DNA of 64,000 bases from Zeugodacus cucurbitae (lineage: Eukaryota; Arthropoda; Insecta; Diptera; Tephritidae). The notes beneath the pieces are model-generated. The model ran no database searches, was not told the DNA's origin, and saw only the letters and a program-made list of their open reading frames with translations. The stretch is taken from NCBI RefSeq assembly GCF_028554725.1, contig NC_071668.1, forward strand, positions 15,731,501 through 15,795,500, given 5' to 3'. This document shows, one piece after another, positions 21,606 through 34,220 of the stretch; the stretch's first letter is position 1, and each line of letters opens with the position of its first letter. The translations under genes were made by a program, and so were the position numbers.

Positions 21606-22795
21606 TGCTGTTTTTAAAATAATTGAGAATTCTTAAGCAATATTTTATTTGGTAAGTAAGTTTTTGTATTTTATCACAAATGCAGAATTAAGTGAATTGT
21701 AACTGAACATTCCAAAAACTACTTGAAAGCGCACGCGAAACGAAAGTAGTATATAAATGAGTAAATTTAAAGAACGCTTCGAAACGAACATTTCTTTTTC
21801 TTTACTTTACAAATAAATAAAAAAAGTCGATAGTCCACGATAACATCTTCGCTGCACATAGAAGATGAATTACACTTTGAGCCCGACTGTTAGCTCAGTT
21901 TCCGGTTAACCCAACATTCGAAATAAGACCTCTTCTGAGAATACGTTACTTTAAGTGAGAGGGAACAGTTTAGAAATTGTAGTAGATGCAACGTATAATA
22001 GGAGGCAATATAGAGTTTATGGAGCAAACAGCCAACTTCTTGCGTCTCCTATTTAATACTCGAAATTAAACGAAATAAATTGTTTTTTTTTTTTCATTTA
22101 TTTTTTATTTGTTTGCTATTTGTATGTATTGTAGAAACAGGCTTAAAAACCTTTCAGTCTGTCTTGATTTGAAGCGGTTACATCAGATTGGATAATGGTG
22201 TGAAACGATAAATATTACATAATTATGAATAAACAGCATTTTTTCTTCTAAACATATGCATATAACTATGTGTATGTGTAAATGTAAAGTTATATTGTAA
22301 CTATTGTAATGTATAATACATAGATACGGTAAAACTATAATAAGAAAAAAAAAAACTTAATTTCAAGCAAAACTAATTACAAATCTTGACAACTACCCAA
22401 ATGCTTATGTTACCCAAAATACTATGGCGCAGGCGTTGCTTTTATACATTTTCATGAACAAAATTGTTAAATTTTCTCCACTAAATAACTATATTTTGTT
22501 ATTACATTGTTCAAGCGCATATTTTTCAATCCCTCAATTTTTCCTTCATTACGACTACTTTACTGGCGCCACGTACTATTTTTTGTATTGTTTATTTGTT
22601 TTGCAGTGTATCTACTTTAGTAAACCTAAATTATATTTAAACTAAAATTTAATTTTTAACATATTACCATAATCCACATTTTTTCATTTTATTTTTTGTT
22701 GATTTTTTTTTTGTTGTTGGTTCAAGTTCAGGAGTTGCTTATGTTGTTTATCAAATGCGGTGTATTTAGGTTAGGTTAGTTGCAAGTGTGACTCT
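21606..22795. other. Convergent 3' flanks of the CHID1-like and ataxin-7-like genes
   Basis: Presumably 3' UTRs from both sides. AATAAATAAAAAAAG at about 21811 could serve polyadenylation of the CHID1-like transcript. The region 22080-22760 is AT-rich with poly-T and poly-A runs. No other gene seen. Confidence 0.4.
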
Positions 22796-24866
22796 TCAAA
22801 CAGAAATACGCAAAACTTCGTTGCCACCGTTATTGTTACTGCTTGGCGTCGCGTTGGCGCTCTTACAACCTACCGCCGCATTCAATTGCCCGTAATCTGT
22901 GAGCATTTTGAATAGTTGTTGTTGTTGTTTTAATAAGTTTTGCTGCACATGTGGCGGTTGCGTGCGTTGAGGTTCCTGTTGCTTCTGCTGCTGGAGCTGC
23001 TGCTGACGGCTGTTGTTACGTGCCAAATCGTAAAGTTTGCGGCGGCGCTCGTAAAAGTGTGCAACGCGTTCCAATTTCAATTGTTCATCCGCGTTGGTTG
23101 TGGTATTTGCGTTTGAGTTGTTGTTATTATTGCCAGTTGCGGCTGTTTCATGCATATTATTGTTGCTTGGACCGTTATTGGCCGCATCGTTAGTTGGCTG
23201 TGTCGCTAAGGTTTTGTTGTTCTTACTATTATTAGTACTTATGCCGCCCAACAAATCGGCAATTTGACGTGGTGAGAATTTTGGTCGTTTGCTACCATCA
23301 TTGCGCACACCGCTATTGTTAGTGTTGTTGCTGGCGATAAGCGGCATACAACGCTTAATGAATTTGATGCGTTCACCACTGTTCGCCGGTGTGTTGCTAA
23401 CAAAGATTGTTTTACTGTTTTGCGCCAGCACAGGACCAGCAGTGCTGGGACGCGGCGGTGGCGGCAGACGACTGGTGGGCGTAACAACAGCAACCGGTGC
23501 ACCGGTTTGTGATTTGCTACGCACAAGTGTGGCGCCGCCGCCGCCACTTGACGTGGCATTACCCGACTTGCAACGTGAACGTTGCAGCGACGAAACGGGC
23601 GACATAGCCGAGCCACAGCCATTGGAATTCGTATTGAAGGTGATCTCCATGCTCCCACCACCAACAGCATTGCTGCTGCTATTACTGTTACTAGCGTTCT
23701 GTTGCTTCTGTTGTGCCGCATACAGTTGGCTTTGCGAAACCGACGAATTAGTTATGGTAATACTGCCAATTGAAAACTCGCTGCCGACCAACGAATTCGA
23801 GGACGAATTCAAATTAGCGAAATAATTTTGCATCGATTTGGAATTGTTGGTTAAACGTGCCGTGGCAGCTGAATTGGAACAAACAATACCGTTAATGCCA
23901 CCACCACCACTCAGTGTGATTGGACTGTTATTGGCTTTGCGTGCGTTTAGTATGTGTTTCCTGAATGTGGTTGCGGCAGCGAATGGCATCTTGATAAGAC
24001 CAAAGCAATTGATTGCAATTGGCTTTGGTATGCCCGCGTAAAGGTAGGCATTCAAATAGACGTCGTCATAATATTTACTACTGCTACTGGCGCTACTGTT
24101 CAACTCGGTTTTAATGGATTTTGCGTTGCCGCCACTGTTGCTGCTATTGCTACTACTGCTGCTTATCGTTTTAAACGTCTCCAACAGTGAGTAATCGAAT
24201 TCGAGCAAATCATCATCAATATCAGTAACTTCTTTTGCGTTTATATTATCAACGTTGGTGTTGTTTTGTTGCATTTGCGCCGCATTTGCCGGATCATTTA
24301 TATCCGTTGCGACCTGATCGTAATTGGCTTGTGTTAGAAATTCGTTTAGCATCTGTTGTTGCCTTTGTTGGCTTATAACAGCCACTTGGTTGTTATCGGT
24401 AATTTCATAAATCAAGTGATCTTCACCAACACCGCCCGGCAGCACATATTGTTGAGTCGCGCGTTGCATGCCATTGACGACGTTTGGCAAGAGTAGGTTA
24501 GCATCGCCACCAGTAGTAGGCATTTGCTGAACTACAGCGTCGACATTGTCATCATCTGTGAGTGAGGGTATATTATATAGTTGGAAGTGTGCTGCCATAT
24601 TATCATAGCAGTGCTCATAGGTACCGCCAGTTGCTGCTGGCAATGTGGCAAAATCGGTTAATTTATTCGATTTCATATCTACTGAAGCGCATATATCCAT
24701 TAATTGCTTGGCACTAACAACACCGCTGTGATCGTATTGTTGCTGATGCATAGCTAAAGCGTTCGAATCTGCAGAATTATCAACCATGTTGGTGTCATAG
24801 TGATTGCTTAGTGTTTGTTGTTGATAAAGCAGTTGTTGCAATTGCATAGCGTCGATAGCAGTGAGT

Positions 24867-24897
<31 letters not shown>

Positions 24898-27193
24898 CCG
24901 TAGCATGTTGCAGATGGTGTTGTTCAACCAACGGGCCGGAACTATTAAACAATTTCAAATCATCAAGCGTTGCAACATTGTAGGGTACATATTGTTGTTG
25001 TTGCTGCTGCTGTTGGTATGCCACAAATTCACCCGTTATTTCAACGCTCTGTCCCTGTTGCTGATGCTGTATTTGTTGTTGTTGTTGCCCACTCGTTAGC
25101 AGTGTTTCGTCGTAGCGCATGCGCTTTGTTGTTGGTTGCACCTGTTGCTGAAACACCTGATGCTGATCCTGTGTCTGTTGTTGTTGCTGATGCTGCTGCT
25201 GCTGGTGCTGTGCGGCCGTTGCGGTATCAAATTCACCCTCATCGAAGGGTATGTCGGTATCGGCTGTGCTGAGAATCTCATTAATAAATTTACTATCGAA
25301 CATATCGTCAAATGTCAGTATGGAATTATCATCCGACGTATTATGCGGTAATGCATCTTCACACGTCTGCGCCACTTCTTGTGGCACCACATAGTTTGGT
25401 GCCATCACCGTTTGCACAACATTCATGTTGGTGGCATTGGTTGTAGGCGCGTTCATAGCCGCCTGTAGTAGTTTTTCACTATTGTTTTCCGTATTTGTTG
25501 TAGTTGTTGGCATTTGGAATATATTGTTAATGCTTGGTGGCATACTGATGTTAGTCGTATCCATAATATTTTTAATGCAGCTAACGCTTTTCTTATCAAT
25601 TAGACTAGGATTTTCAGTTATTGAAGAAACCGCCTGATCGAGTTCCGTTAAGGGTGTTGTATCAAAACGATTTACATCTTTGATGGCAGCAACTTTCGCA
25701 ACTTCTTTTGAGTTATGTGTAGAGGAAGAAGCAGCATTTCCATTAGCTTTTGAGTTTTTTCCAGGAGCATTCGATGTATGAGTTGGTTTGCCTGATACCG
25801 ATTTGCCACCTGCGCTAATACGTTCGTATTCAAGGCTAGAGCTAGAAACAGGTGAGTCGACGGATTCTTGAGCAACGAACGCAGGGCTTTTGACCTAGAA
25901 GTTTGAAGGAATTACATTAAAATTGTTTTACATCGAAGGAAATCGAAAATGATAAAAAAAAATAATTACAACTACTTGACCTACCTCAGCTAACGATGTG
26001 CTCAGCTTTGGTGTTGGTGGTAAAGAGCATGAGGAATTCGAGGACGAAGAATAGAGCGCAATTGGCGTTGTTGCCAATGTATCTAATACACTCGTATCCT
26101 TACTATGTTTACCGCTATGGGTTACTGCATTCGTAATAGTCGTTGACATTCCGGTTATTGCTAACGATGACGGATTATTGGCATTTTCGTTTTTGTGGCT
26201 ATTTGCATTCGAGCCGGAACTGTTGTTGCTGGAGTTTTTCTTAGAGCTTTTGCTCGACGCTTGCGCGCTCTCCGTGCTGGCGTTGCTGGACGTATGAATC
26301 CCGACCGCAGCGGCATGGTTGTTACTACTGCTGTGTCGTGATTGTTTACTCCGCGAACGACTTCCACTTGTGCTGCTGCTGCCACCGGACGAACTGCTCC
26401 CAGCCGTTGTACCACCACTTTTACTACTTTTATGACGTGGTGTGGCGGTATATGTTGATGATGTTGTCGATATGGAGGATGACGATGAAGATGCATTTGA
26501 TGATGTGGACATTATGCCAGAGAGATCTGACGGTGATCCCAAAATTTCAGGAGCAGTCAAACCTGGTCCATCTCGCAAACAATCTTGACTATTGTCATTG
26601 GGAATTAAATTGATCATGTCATTGGATGCTGGTGCATTGGCTAACTTGGATGAGACGGCGCCCCAAGCGGAGGGATGCTGCATAATCATGTGATTATTGA
26701 AACCGACCATGGTATAAATGCCACGACATATGCTGCAAACAATAACATCAGCCGATGCTTTCTTTGGAACTATGCCATAGTAGTGCATATCGTTACCGCT
26801 TAAACGTTGCACTTGACGTATAGACCGTGCATTTTTGGAATTGGATGAACCGTTGGATTTTGAAGACGAAGCTGCTGCAGTGGCTGTGGCGCTTTTTCCA
26901 TTATTACTTGATGACGATGTATCCCCTTTGTTACGATGATGTTGCTTTTCGGAAACTGTTGCCCGAATTTGCTTTATCATTTTGTCAAAATCGAAGACTT
27001 GATGCCATTTTTGCCCTTGATGCTTAATTAATGAATTTTCAGTATTTTTAGTAGAATTGCTAGAGGACTGCGCCTCGGCGGGTGTATTCCCACCCTTACT
27101 CGTGGCCATGTTTGAGAATAAATTGTTGATTACCGCTGTGTTTTTGGACAACTTTCCGGGGTGCTCTGCGGAAAAGTCGTTACTGTTGGGCAT
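22796..27193 (-). CDS. Ataxin-7-like polyQ/polyN-rich nuclear protein (candidate SAGA subunit)
   Basis: Two exons, 25985-27193 and 22796-25894, giving 1435 residues. At about residues 137-175 lies MHYYGIVPKKASADVIVCSI, continuing with C-x2-C-x11-H-x4-H (CSIC to NNHMIMQH). Order and spacing equal those of the ataxin-7 zinc-binding domain, where a M-x-x-(F/Y)-G-x-x-P lead precedes the same CCHH spacing. A tryptophan-containing WHQVFDFDKM lies upstream, as WDDF does in ataxin-7. The rest is low complexity: long serine and asparagine stretches, many glutamine tracts coded by mixed CAA/CAG, and a proline-rich LPPPPRP. I do not find a clear SCA7 domain, so the match rests on one domain. Ataxin-7 anchors the histone H2B deubiquitinase module to SAGA in the nucleus. 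An unrelated polyQ regulator with a single zinc finger is the alternative. An upstream coding exon cannot be excluded. Confidence 0.6.
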
Positions 27194-28703
27194 GACTTAC
27201 ATACAACGACCTAGGGTATTTGACCTCTGCCTCGTATATGTTGCTTTAGGATACGAAACCGGAGTTCATATAACTTTTAGAACAGGAAACTGTGATTCAA
27301 TCAATATCAAAATCAGAACTCTGTAAAATCAAATCAAAAAATCAACTAGTTTTATTTTATAAAAAATAGACAAACAAATAACTTCGAAATTAACATATTT
27401 TGTTTATTAATATTATATATACGATATATTTTTTTAACTCTTGTTTTTCCTATAACTAAAACGAAAATGTGTACCGAATATTAAAGAATCAATATTATTG
27501 ATACATTTCTATAATACAACACTGTTAATTTGAAATTAATGCCTAATAAACAGCTGATACCCTCTGACAGCTGATAATCACCATACTATATACACCTTTT
27601 CCGTCCGCTCCTCCCAATCATACACAACCATGAGCATAAAAAAGTTAATTCGATATCCAGTAGACATTTCCTATATAGATTTACTTTTTTAACACAAACA
27701 TTTCGTTGGGTTTTAACCACATCCTCTAGGTATATCAGAGGCGCAGCATCCGTACACACATTTCTATGAAAATTATACACATTTATACTTTTTTGAAAAA
27801 CGTAATAGCACTGATAAATTACGCTTCAAGCAAGTCGGTTTTGAGAAACAACATACCGAAATTTTACGAAGCGTTTCCCTGAAATGCTTGTGTATGAGTA
27901 CAAGCAAAAAGCCTCACCCAAAATGTCGTGTACGAAGTGTTCCCGGTGCAAAAAAAATGTTTTATTTAATTAAGATCCATTGTTAGCGGATTAAGATAAC
28001 GTATAAATTTACATATGTTAATTTATAATATATTTTTAATCAGTCAGCTCTCCGACCGGAGCAGACACGGCAGAAAATTTTTCGCACTCGTTACTTTTAT
28101 ACGATTACTTTATAGTGATGAACAAAATTAAGCTGAATATGATAGAGTTGCATTTCCCTTCAATATTTAGGATTTAATAGTATTTAAAATATATTTGTAT
28201 ATTATTTGGATTCGCTTGGAAATGTTTAGTTATATATTAAGACTGTACAATAACAAGAAAACGTTTATTACAACCGTTTAAAAAATTTTAGATTAAATAT
28301 CAGTTAAATTTTCATGCATTTGGAGGTTATCGATATTTTTCGAACTTTGATAAGCAATAATCGATAAGTCAAACGGTTTGTTATGTTTTTTACTTCACCA
28401 AAATTTTCATTATTTGTGAAAGGTCGAACTGATTTGTGAAAAGTTTTTGCAAACAAAAATATCTTGTTTTGTGATCAAAATAATTTAGTATATATATTTA
28501 AAATCAGTGATAAGATAAGGAACAATATGTTCCAACTATATTTGACCTATAGTGTGTTCTGTGTATGCAGATATTTATATGCAATTCTCCTGATAAGACA
28601 AATGCGCATAAACATAGCGTCATAACGATTTTCTGTGTAATAAAGTTTTTATTTATTTTAAAGCAATCTACAACAACATTTAAGTAGTAAGCAATCTTTA
28701 AAC
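27194..28703. other. Divergent promoter region, ataxin-7-like and zinc-finger genes
   Basis: AT-rich DNA between two divergent genes. It holds a DRE at 28328-28335 and a half-matching AATCGATAA at about 28359. No coding ORF is supported. Confidence 0.4.
28328..28335. promoter_or_regulatory. DRE motif (TATCGATA) upstream of the zinc-finger gene
   Basis: The palindrome TATCGATA is the core of the DNA-replication-related element bound by DREF in flies and marks many housekeeping promoters. It sits 370 bp before the zinc-finger start codon. A partial second site, ATCGATAA, follows about 30 bp on. Role inferred from motif and position. Confidence 0.5.
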
Positions 28704-31700
28704 ATGGAGGACGAGTCAATTACATTATCAAAGGATTTACCAAATCCAACTATTAACAATGAGTCCAATATAGACGTAAATCTTAAAAAACTAACGGAAT
28801 CAATAACAGATGAATATGACAGTGACTCCAATAGTAACTCCAATGCTGATAATGAAGAATATTACGATTCGGCATCTGAAAACAGTTATCATTTTGAATA
28901 TGAACCTGAAGTGAGCCGTTCATCATTACCAGTTTTACACAATTTGGATGCAAAGAAGAAAGCGTACATAAAAAGCGCCAACTATATTTATGGCAAATAT
29001 GTTATGAGACAATGTCCCATGTGTGATTCGGAGTTTAATTCTGCACATTGTTGGAAAAAGCACATTAATTATATACACCATCTAGCCAAACCGGAAGATT
29101 TACAATTCAAATACAACGAAGTAGGTGCAAAGTGTAAAACATGCGATTTTCAAACAGCTACTCCAGATTTCAACAAATTATTGGATCATCAAATTTCACA
29201 TATGCCATTTAGTCACTTTTTAAAATGTAAACTTTGTCATTGGAGAACGAAAACACATCCTAGCATGAATTTTCACTTACGCCAACAGCATTCAGATAAA
29301 CTGGATATGACAACGAAAAGTATCGAGTTAACGGTTTGTCCATATTGTCAGCAAGAATTCTCATCCCAATGGTATTTGCGCAAGCATATGATCCAGGAAC
29401 ATGAAAAGACTATTGACGATAGAACATGTTTCGTATGCTTGGATTGTGGTGAAGAATTTTCCACAAATGTTAGTTTACGTGCGCATGTGTTTGAAAAATT
29501 TGCAGACAAGTCGGTAGAGGAACTAGGCTTCAAAGAGGTCATTTCAGTTGGTGATGATAATGATATTTCGTACAAGTGTACACAATGTCCCACGATTTAT
29601 CGCAAAAACACATCCAGTCGTACATTAACTAACCTACGCGAACATTACATGTTGCATTTAGGCGAACCTACGGGTAAGCACGCTTACAAATGTAAATATT
29701 GCGATGAAAGTTTTCGCCGATTTGACAATATGCGTTTACACATTTGCGAGGAATTGCGTAAAGCTTTGCAGAATGGTGCTTCTACACATGCCCTACTAGG
29801 TGCGAAAACCCGTAAAAATAAGTTGACCAAAAGTAAGTTGCAATAATTTCTGATACTTTTGAAATGTCTGTAAATTTATTTATTTTTATTTTAGAAAATA
29901 TGCAACAAGAACCGATTGAACTGAAGAGAGACTATATGAAACATATACGTCATGTTTGTTTGAAATGTGGAAATTCGTATGGTAAGTTGTTTCATTGCAA
30001 ACGGCATATGTATATAAAACATGGCATGAGCAAGCCAACCGGACTGGATTTTAAAAAGATAGCAAATCAAAGTGCAGCCGAAGTTTACGAATGTACAATA
30101 TGCGAAGAGTTCACCTGCGATTTTGATTTAAATACAATGTTAGTGCACGCACGTATACATACTGTATATGATCCTTTGCTATGTAAAATTTGTAATACAT
30201 CATTCGCCTACGAATCTGACATACCAGGACATGATTGTATGGATGTGGAGGTTGTTGAAACAGTGAAGGGTAAAATATATATTTGTATCAATTTATTTAT
30301 TTTTTAATTAACCATTGTTTTCTATTTGTAGAATCACGATATCCAAGAGAGATCCCCATACCTAATATGGATACTTTTTGTCCTAAATGCGATCTAACTT
30401 ATACAACACCTTCTTCGCTGACGAGACACATGAATAGAATGCATGGCATGCATGAACCTTACGGGCTTGGATTTGTAGTGTGCGAAACAAATGATAGCGC
30501 TGAATGCAAAGATGTATTTCGTTGCACCGAATGTGAAAATTTTGTGATTAATGAGAAAAATTTGAAAGCTATGTTGGAGCATGCGCGTCTCCATATGCCC
30601 TATGAAAGTTTTAGATGCGTGTTTTGTAAGGAACGTTTTCGTTTTAAAGCGCTAGCGCGGCAACATCAATGTTCTAGCAACACAACCGATACCGTTTGTA
30701 AAGTGGATAAATATGATCAAAAGATCTTGAAGACGCGCTTAAATAAAATGGGGCGTTTATGTCCGAAATGTGGTAAAAAGTTTGCAAAAACAACGGTTTG
30801 TAAAGTGCATACAACAAATATACATGGGTTGGATAAGCCTGCTGGACTTGGCTTTGAACGACTGAATGCAGATAATGTCGACAGCAAGCGAGAAACTTAC
30901 CGTTGCACTGAATGCATGAGCTTCATTGTAGAAAAACTGGATTTAAGTTTAATGTCCGAGCATGCTAGAGAACATTTTCCATACGACAGTTTCTGGTGCA
31001 TGTTGTGTGACGAACAATTCAAATTCAAATTGCAAGCAATAGAACACAAATGCCCAAATGACACGAGTAAAGTAGAAGAGCATAGTGACATCGAGGTGGA
31101 AAATACAGCACATTCAAAATATCCAAAAACATTTGAAAAAATTATCAAAAAATTTTGTCCGGAATGCAATTTTGAAGTGCCCACTATGAAAGCTTGGCGC
31201 TGGCATATAAGTAAATATCATGAAATGACAACACTTGCTGGTTTACAGATGAAACAAGCAAAGGGCAATTTAGTAGAATGTTTGCTTTGTGAAGTGAAAA
31301 CGACTTATATCAGACGTTTAGATCATCGATTCGTACATCTACCCTTTAAGCCCTATCAATGTAAATATTGCTTGGAAACATTCATAGAAGTTGAAAAGGC
31401 GAAAGCGCATTGTGGTGATTGCGCAGTGGCGCCTTCAGAATTCGATGTAACGGACGAAATAAAGAAACCGCAAGCATATAAACGTGTAGCCAATCGCCAA
31501 ATGGATACAACGAATACTAAAAGAATTAAAATACAAAATAAACAAGAAACCGTGTCACACGTGAATGTGAATGAAGCAAACTCAACCAGTGAACGTTTAG
31601 ACTCGGAGAGTGAAAACGATAATGGTGACGGCAATAGATGTATCAGTGTTGTGCTAACAGATGATAATGATTTCGCCAAGTTTATACGAATAAGCTGTCC

Positions 31701-32724
31701 ATTGTGCCCGGATACCGAATTCGAATCGAATCTAATGCTAACACGTCATTTCAACGAAGCACATAATAACTTTCGCGAACACTACACCATACATCCAACA
31801 AATGCGGCGAATTGTAAAACGTGCAATAAATACTTTAATATCATATACAAGAAGACTATGATAAAACACTATCTGAGTGAAATTAACGCAACATGCTTCT
31901 GCTGTCGTCTATGTGATAAGAATATTTTATATTTCGAAACGATGCGCTCACATCTGCTGGATGATCATCAAGCTGTGATTGCCGGCCAGCAGACACATGA
32001 GCATAGTGGCACACCTGCAGGAGAGGCTGGTGAGGAGGTGGATCCTTTGAAAGTAACGGCTGTGGATATATCGAAAGTATCGCGCACCACCATGGCAATA
32101 CCGACGAGTAAAACTGCGGTATTTAATGAGTTTAATGCCTACATTTCATATGCGTGCCCCGAGTGCAATGAGCCCTTCGATACATCGGAACAATGGCATT
32201 TACACATAAATGGTGCGCATAGCTTCTTCGAGCAACAACAGCTGAATATCGAAGCCACAACGGATGGTTTTAAACGTTGCAAACAGTGTAGTGTTAATAT
32301 AAGCGGCGGCATATTGGCCGAACAACGTCACAAGCTAACGCATATGCAATACAAATCGTTCATTTGTATACTCTGTCAACATCGTTCGACCACCTTGGGT
32401 GTGCTCACACAGCATTTTCGTCGTCGTCACTTTGCCAAGGGCACGTTTAAGTGTGTGCTCTGTCCGCGTGTGCTAAGTACTTCGTGCGAACAAATCGAAC
32501 ATATGAAGAGTGCACATGATCCGAGTGAATATCCATCGAAATTGTGTCGCGTCTGCTTCAGCATGTTCAGTTCGAACAACGCGCTCAATACGCACATGGA
32601 TTTGCATAATCCCAATCGGAAAGTGTTTCAGTGCGACTATTGCGATCGTTATTATAAGTACAAGCGAGAACTGGGTTTACATGTGCGTGCCAAACACCAG
32701 GAACAAGCAGAGAAAAGTGAATAA
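28704..32724 (+). CDS. Large C2H2 zinc-finger protein built of repeated finger modules
   Basis: Three exons, 28704-29832, 29895-30269 and 30332-32724, with 62-bp introns at both junctions. They total 3897 nt, 1298 residues. The start MEDESITLSKDL is followed by an acidic, serine/asparagine-rich stretch of about 70 residues. From about residue 95 the protein is a chain of C2H2 fingers. A module recurs: CPxC...H....H, then a spacer with GL-F, then C-x2-C...HA..H with a PY-SF linker, then C-x2-C-x-x-x-F...H-x-C. Examples are the modules starting CPKCDLTYTTPSS, CPKCGKKFAKTTV and CPECNFEVPTMKA. The last four fingers (CVLCPRVL to YCDRYYKYKREL) are closer to classic tandem fingers. A basic linker around residues 930-960 (NTKRIKIQNK) may be a nuclear signal. 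It is likely a DNA-binding nuclear regulator; target unknown. No ZAD or BTB domain is seen. Confidence 0.85.
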
Positions 32725-33325
32725 AATTGTGTATTTTAACTTAGAAAATTAATCAAATGTAATTAATGAGAATGTCCTCATTTTAAACATAGAATTATTA
32801 GTTAAACAGCTATTGAAAGCAAGCATATCCAAGTGTGTGTAAATGTATATATAACGATATAATGTGGAATGAATTGAGTGCTGTGCACTATGGAAATGGC
32901 TTTTCGTCGTGCTGCTCATCTATCACGTGTTCAAAGCTGCTGCAACAAACAAAAATTACATGAAAAATGCAATACAGGAAACCAAATTTTCCTTTCAATA
33001 TAAGTTTATTTAACCTGTAAGTCTTTTTGATTATCATAATCTTGTTTAACAAAAGCATATAAGAAAATATTTATTATTTTTATTTTTGCATGTTTTTTCA
33101 TTTTAAATTACTATATTTTTTATTTTACTTTTTAATATTACTATTTATTTTTTGTTTAAAAATAAAATTTTATTTTCTATTATCTAATTTTATTTTTTAT
33201 AATTATTATTTTAAAAATCTTTATTTTTTAATGCTCTTTGAATTCATATACTTTTTTAATTATTTTTTTATTTTACTTTACATTTTATTTTTTACTTGGT
33301 CTTGAAATTTTAAATTATTAACTTT
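32725..33325. other. 3' flank and extreme AT-rich tract
   Basis: AATAAA overlaps the stop codon of the zinc-finger gene at 32722-32727. From 33040 to 33300 the DNA is nearly all T and A, in runs such as TTTTATTTT. No gene. Confidence 0.4.
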
Positions 33326-33720
33326 TTTAACTTTCGCAACAAAAGTTGCTAAGAGAGTATTATAGTTTTGTTCACATAACGGTTGTTTGTGAGTCCTAAA
33401 ACTAAACGAATTTGATATAGGGTTATATATATCAAAATGATCAGGGTGACGATACGAGTCAAAATGAATGAGAATGTCTGTCCGTCCGTGCAACAGATAA
33501 CTTGAGTAAAAATTGAGATATCTTAATGAAACTTAGAATACATGTTCCTTGGGACCGTGAGAGGGTTGCTTTCGAAAATGGGCAAAATCGGACCACTACC
33601 ACGCCCAAAAAATAAATAAAGTTATAAAAGTAAAATTTGGAACAAAAGCTCGCACTTGGAAGGGGCATATTTGGATGTAATTTTTTGGGGGAGGTGGGCG
33701 TGGCCCACATCATTAGTTCG
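33326..33720 (-). repeat. Dispersed repeat, TATACTCTCGCAA family, inverted copy
   Basis: Reverse-strand copy of the right part of the 3342-4531 element. It runs from CTTTCGCAACAAAAGTTGCT through GAGAGTATTATAGTTTTGTT, ATCAAAATGATCAGGGTGAC and TGTCTGTCCGTCCGTGC, to GGGGGAGGTGGGCGTGGCCC. The distal half is missing. Confidence 0.75.
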
Positions 33721-34220
33721 TGGCTGAAGATAAAAATGTGATTAAAGGTTTAAGGGCAACTGTTTTAAAATTTATTGTTATATAATTTAATTTTATTTCG
33801 TTTTAAATTTGGAATTTTAATTTTAAAATTAAATCGTTGAATTGTTTTTTTTTTTTTAATATTGTTATTAATATAATATAAAATATTTTAATTTACAAAT
33901 ATTATAAATTATTAAAATTAAATATTTGATACCTAATTAAAAAAGTTAAATTTACAAATATGTAATAAGACAACTTTTTTATAATTATTTACATTTTATA
34001 ATTAAATTATTATATACATAAATATTGTGAATATCTAAAACTAAAACATTTACACAATCTGTGAAGAATTTGAAACATTTAAGTGTTATAATTTAAAATC
34101 CATTTTTCATATTTCTGGTAGAAAAAACTATTAGTTTTAAATGTAAATATGTATTTTGTGTGTATATGTATGCACATACGTAATAAAAAAAGTAAAATTT
34201 ACAATTTAACCGGTGCCCCT
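33721..34220. other. AT-rich DNA flanking the tandem array
   Basis: Very AT-rich sequence (TTTAATTTTAAAATTAAAT-like) with no ORF. It gives way abruptly to the GC-rich array near 34221. Confidence 0.4.

Noticed and set aside
22951..25351. Plus-strand ORFs rich in leucine, alanine and valine
   Set aside because: They are complements of the CAA/CAG tracts of the ataxin-7-like gene; no introns or domains support them.
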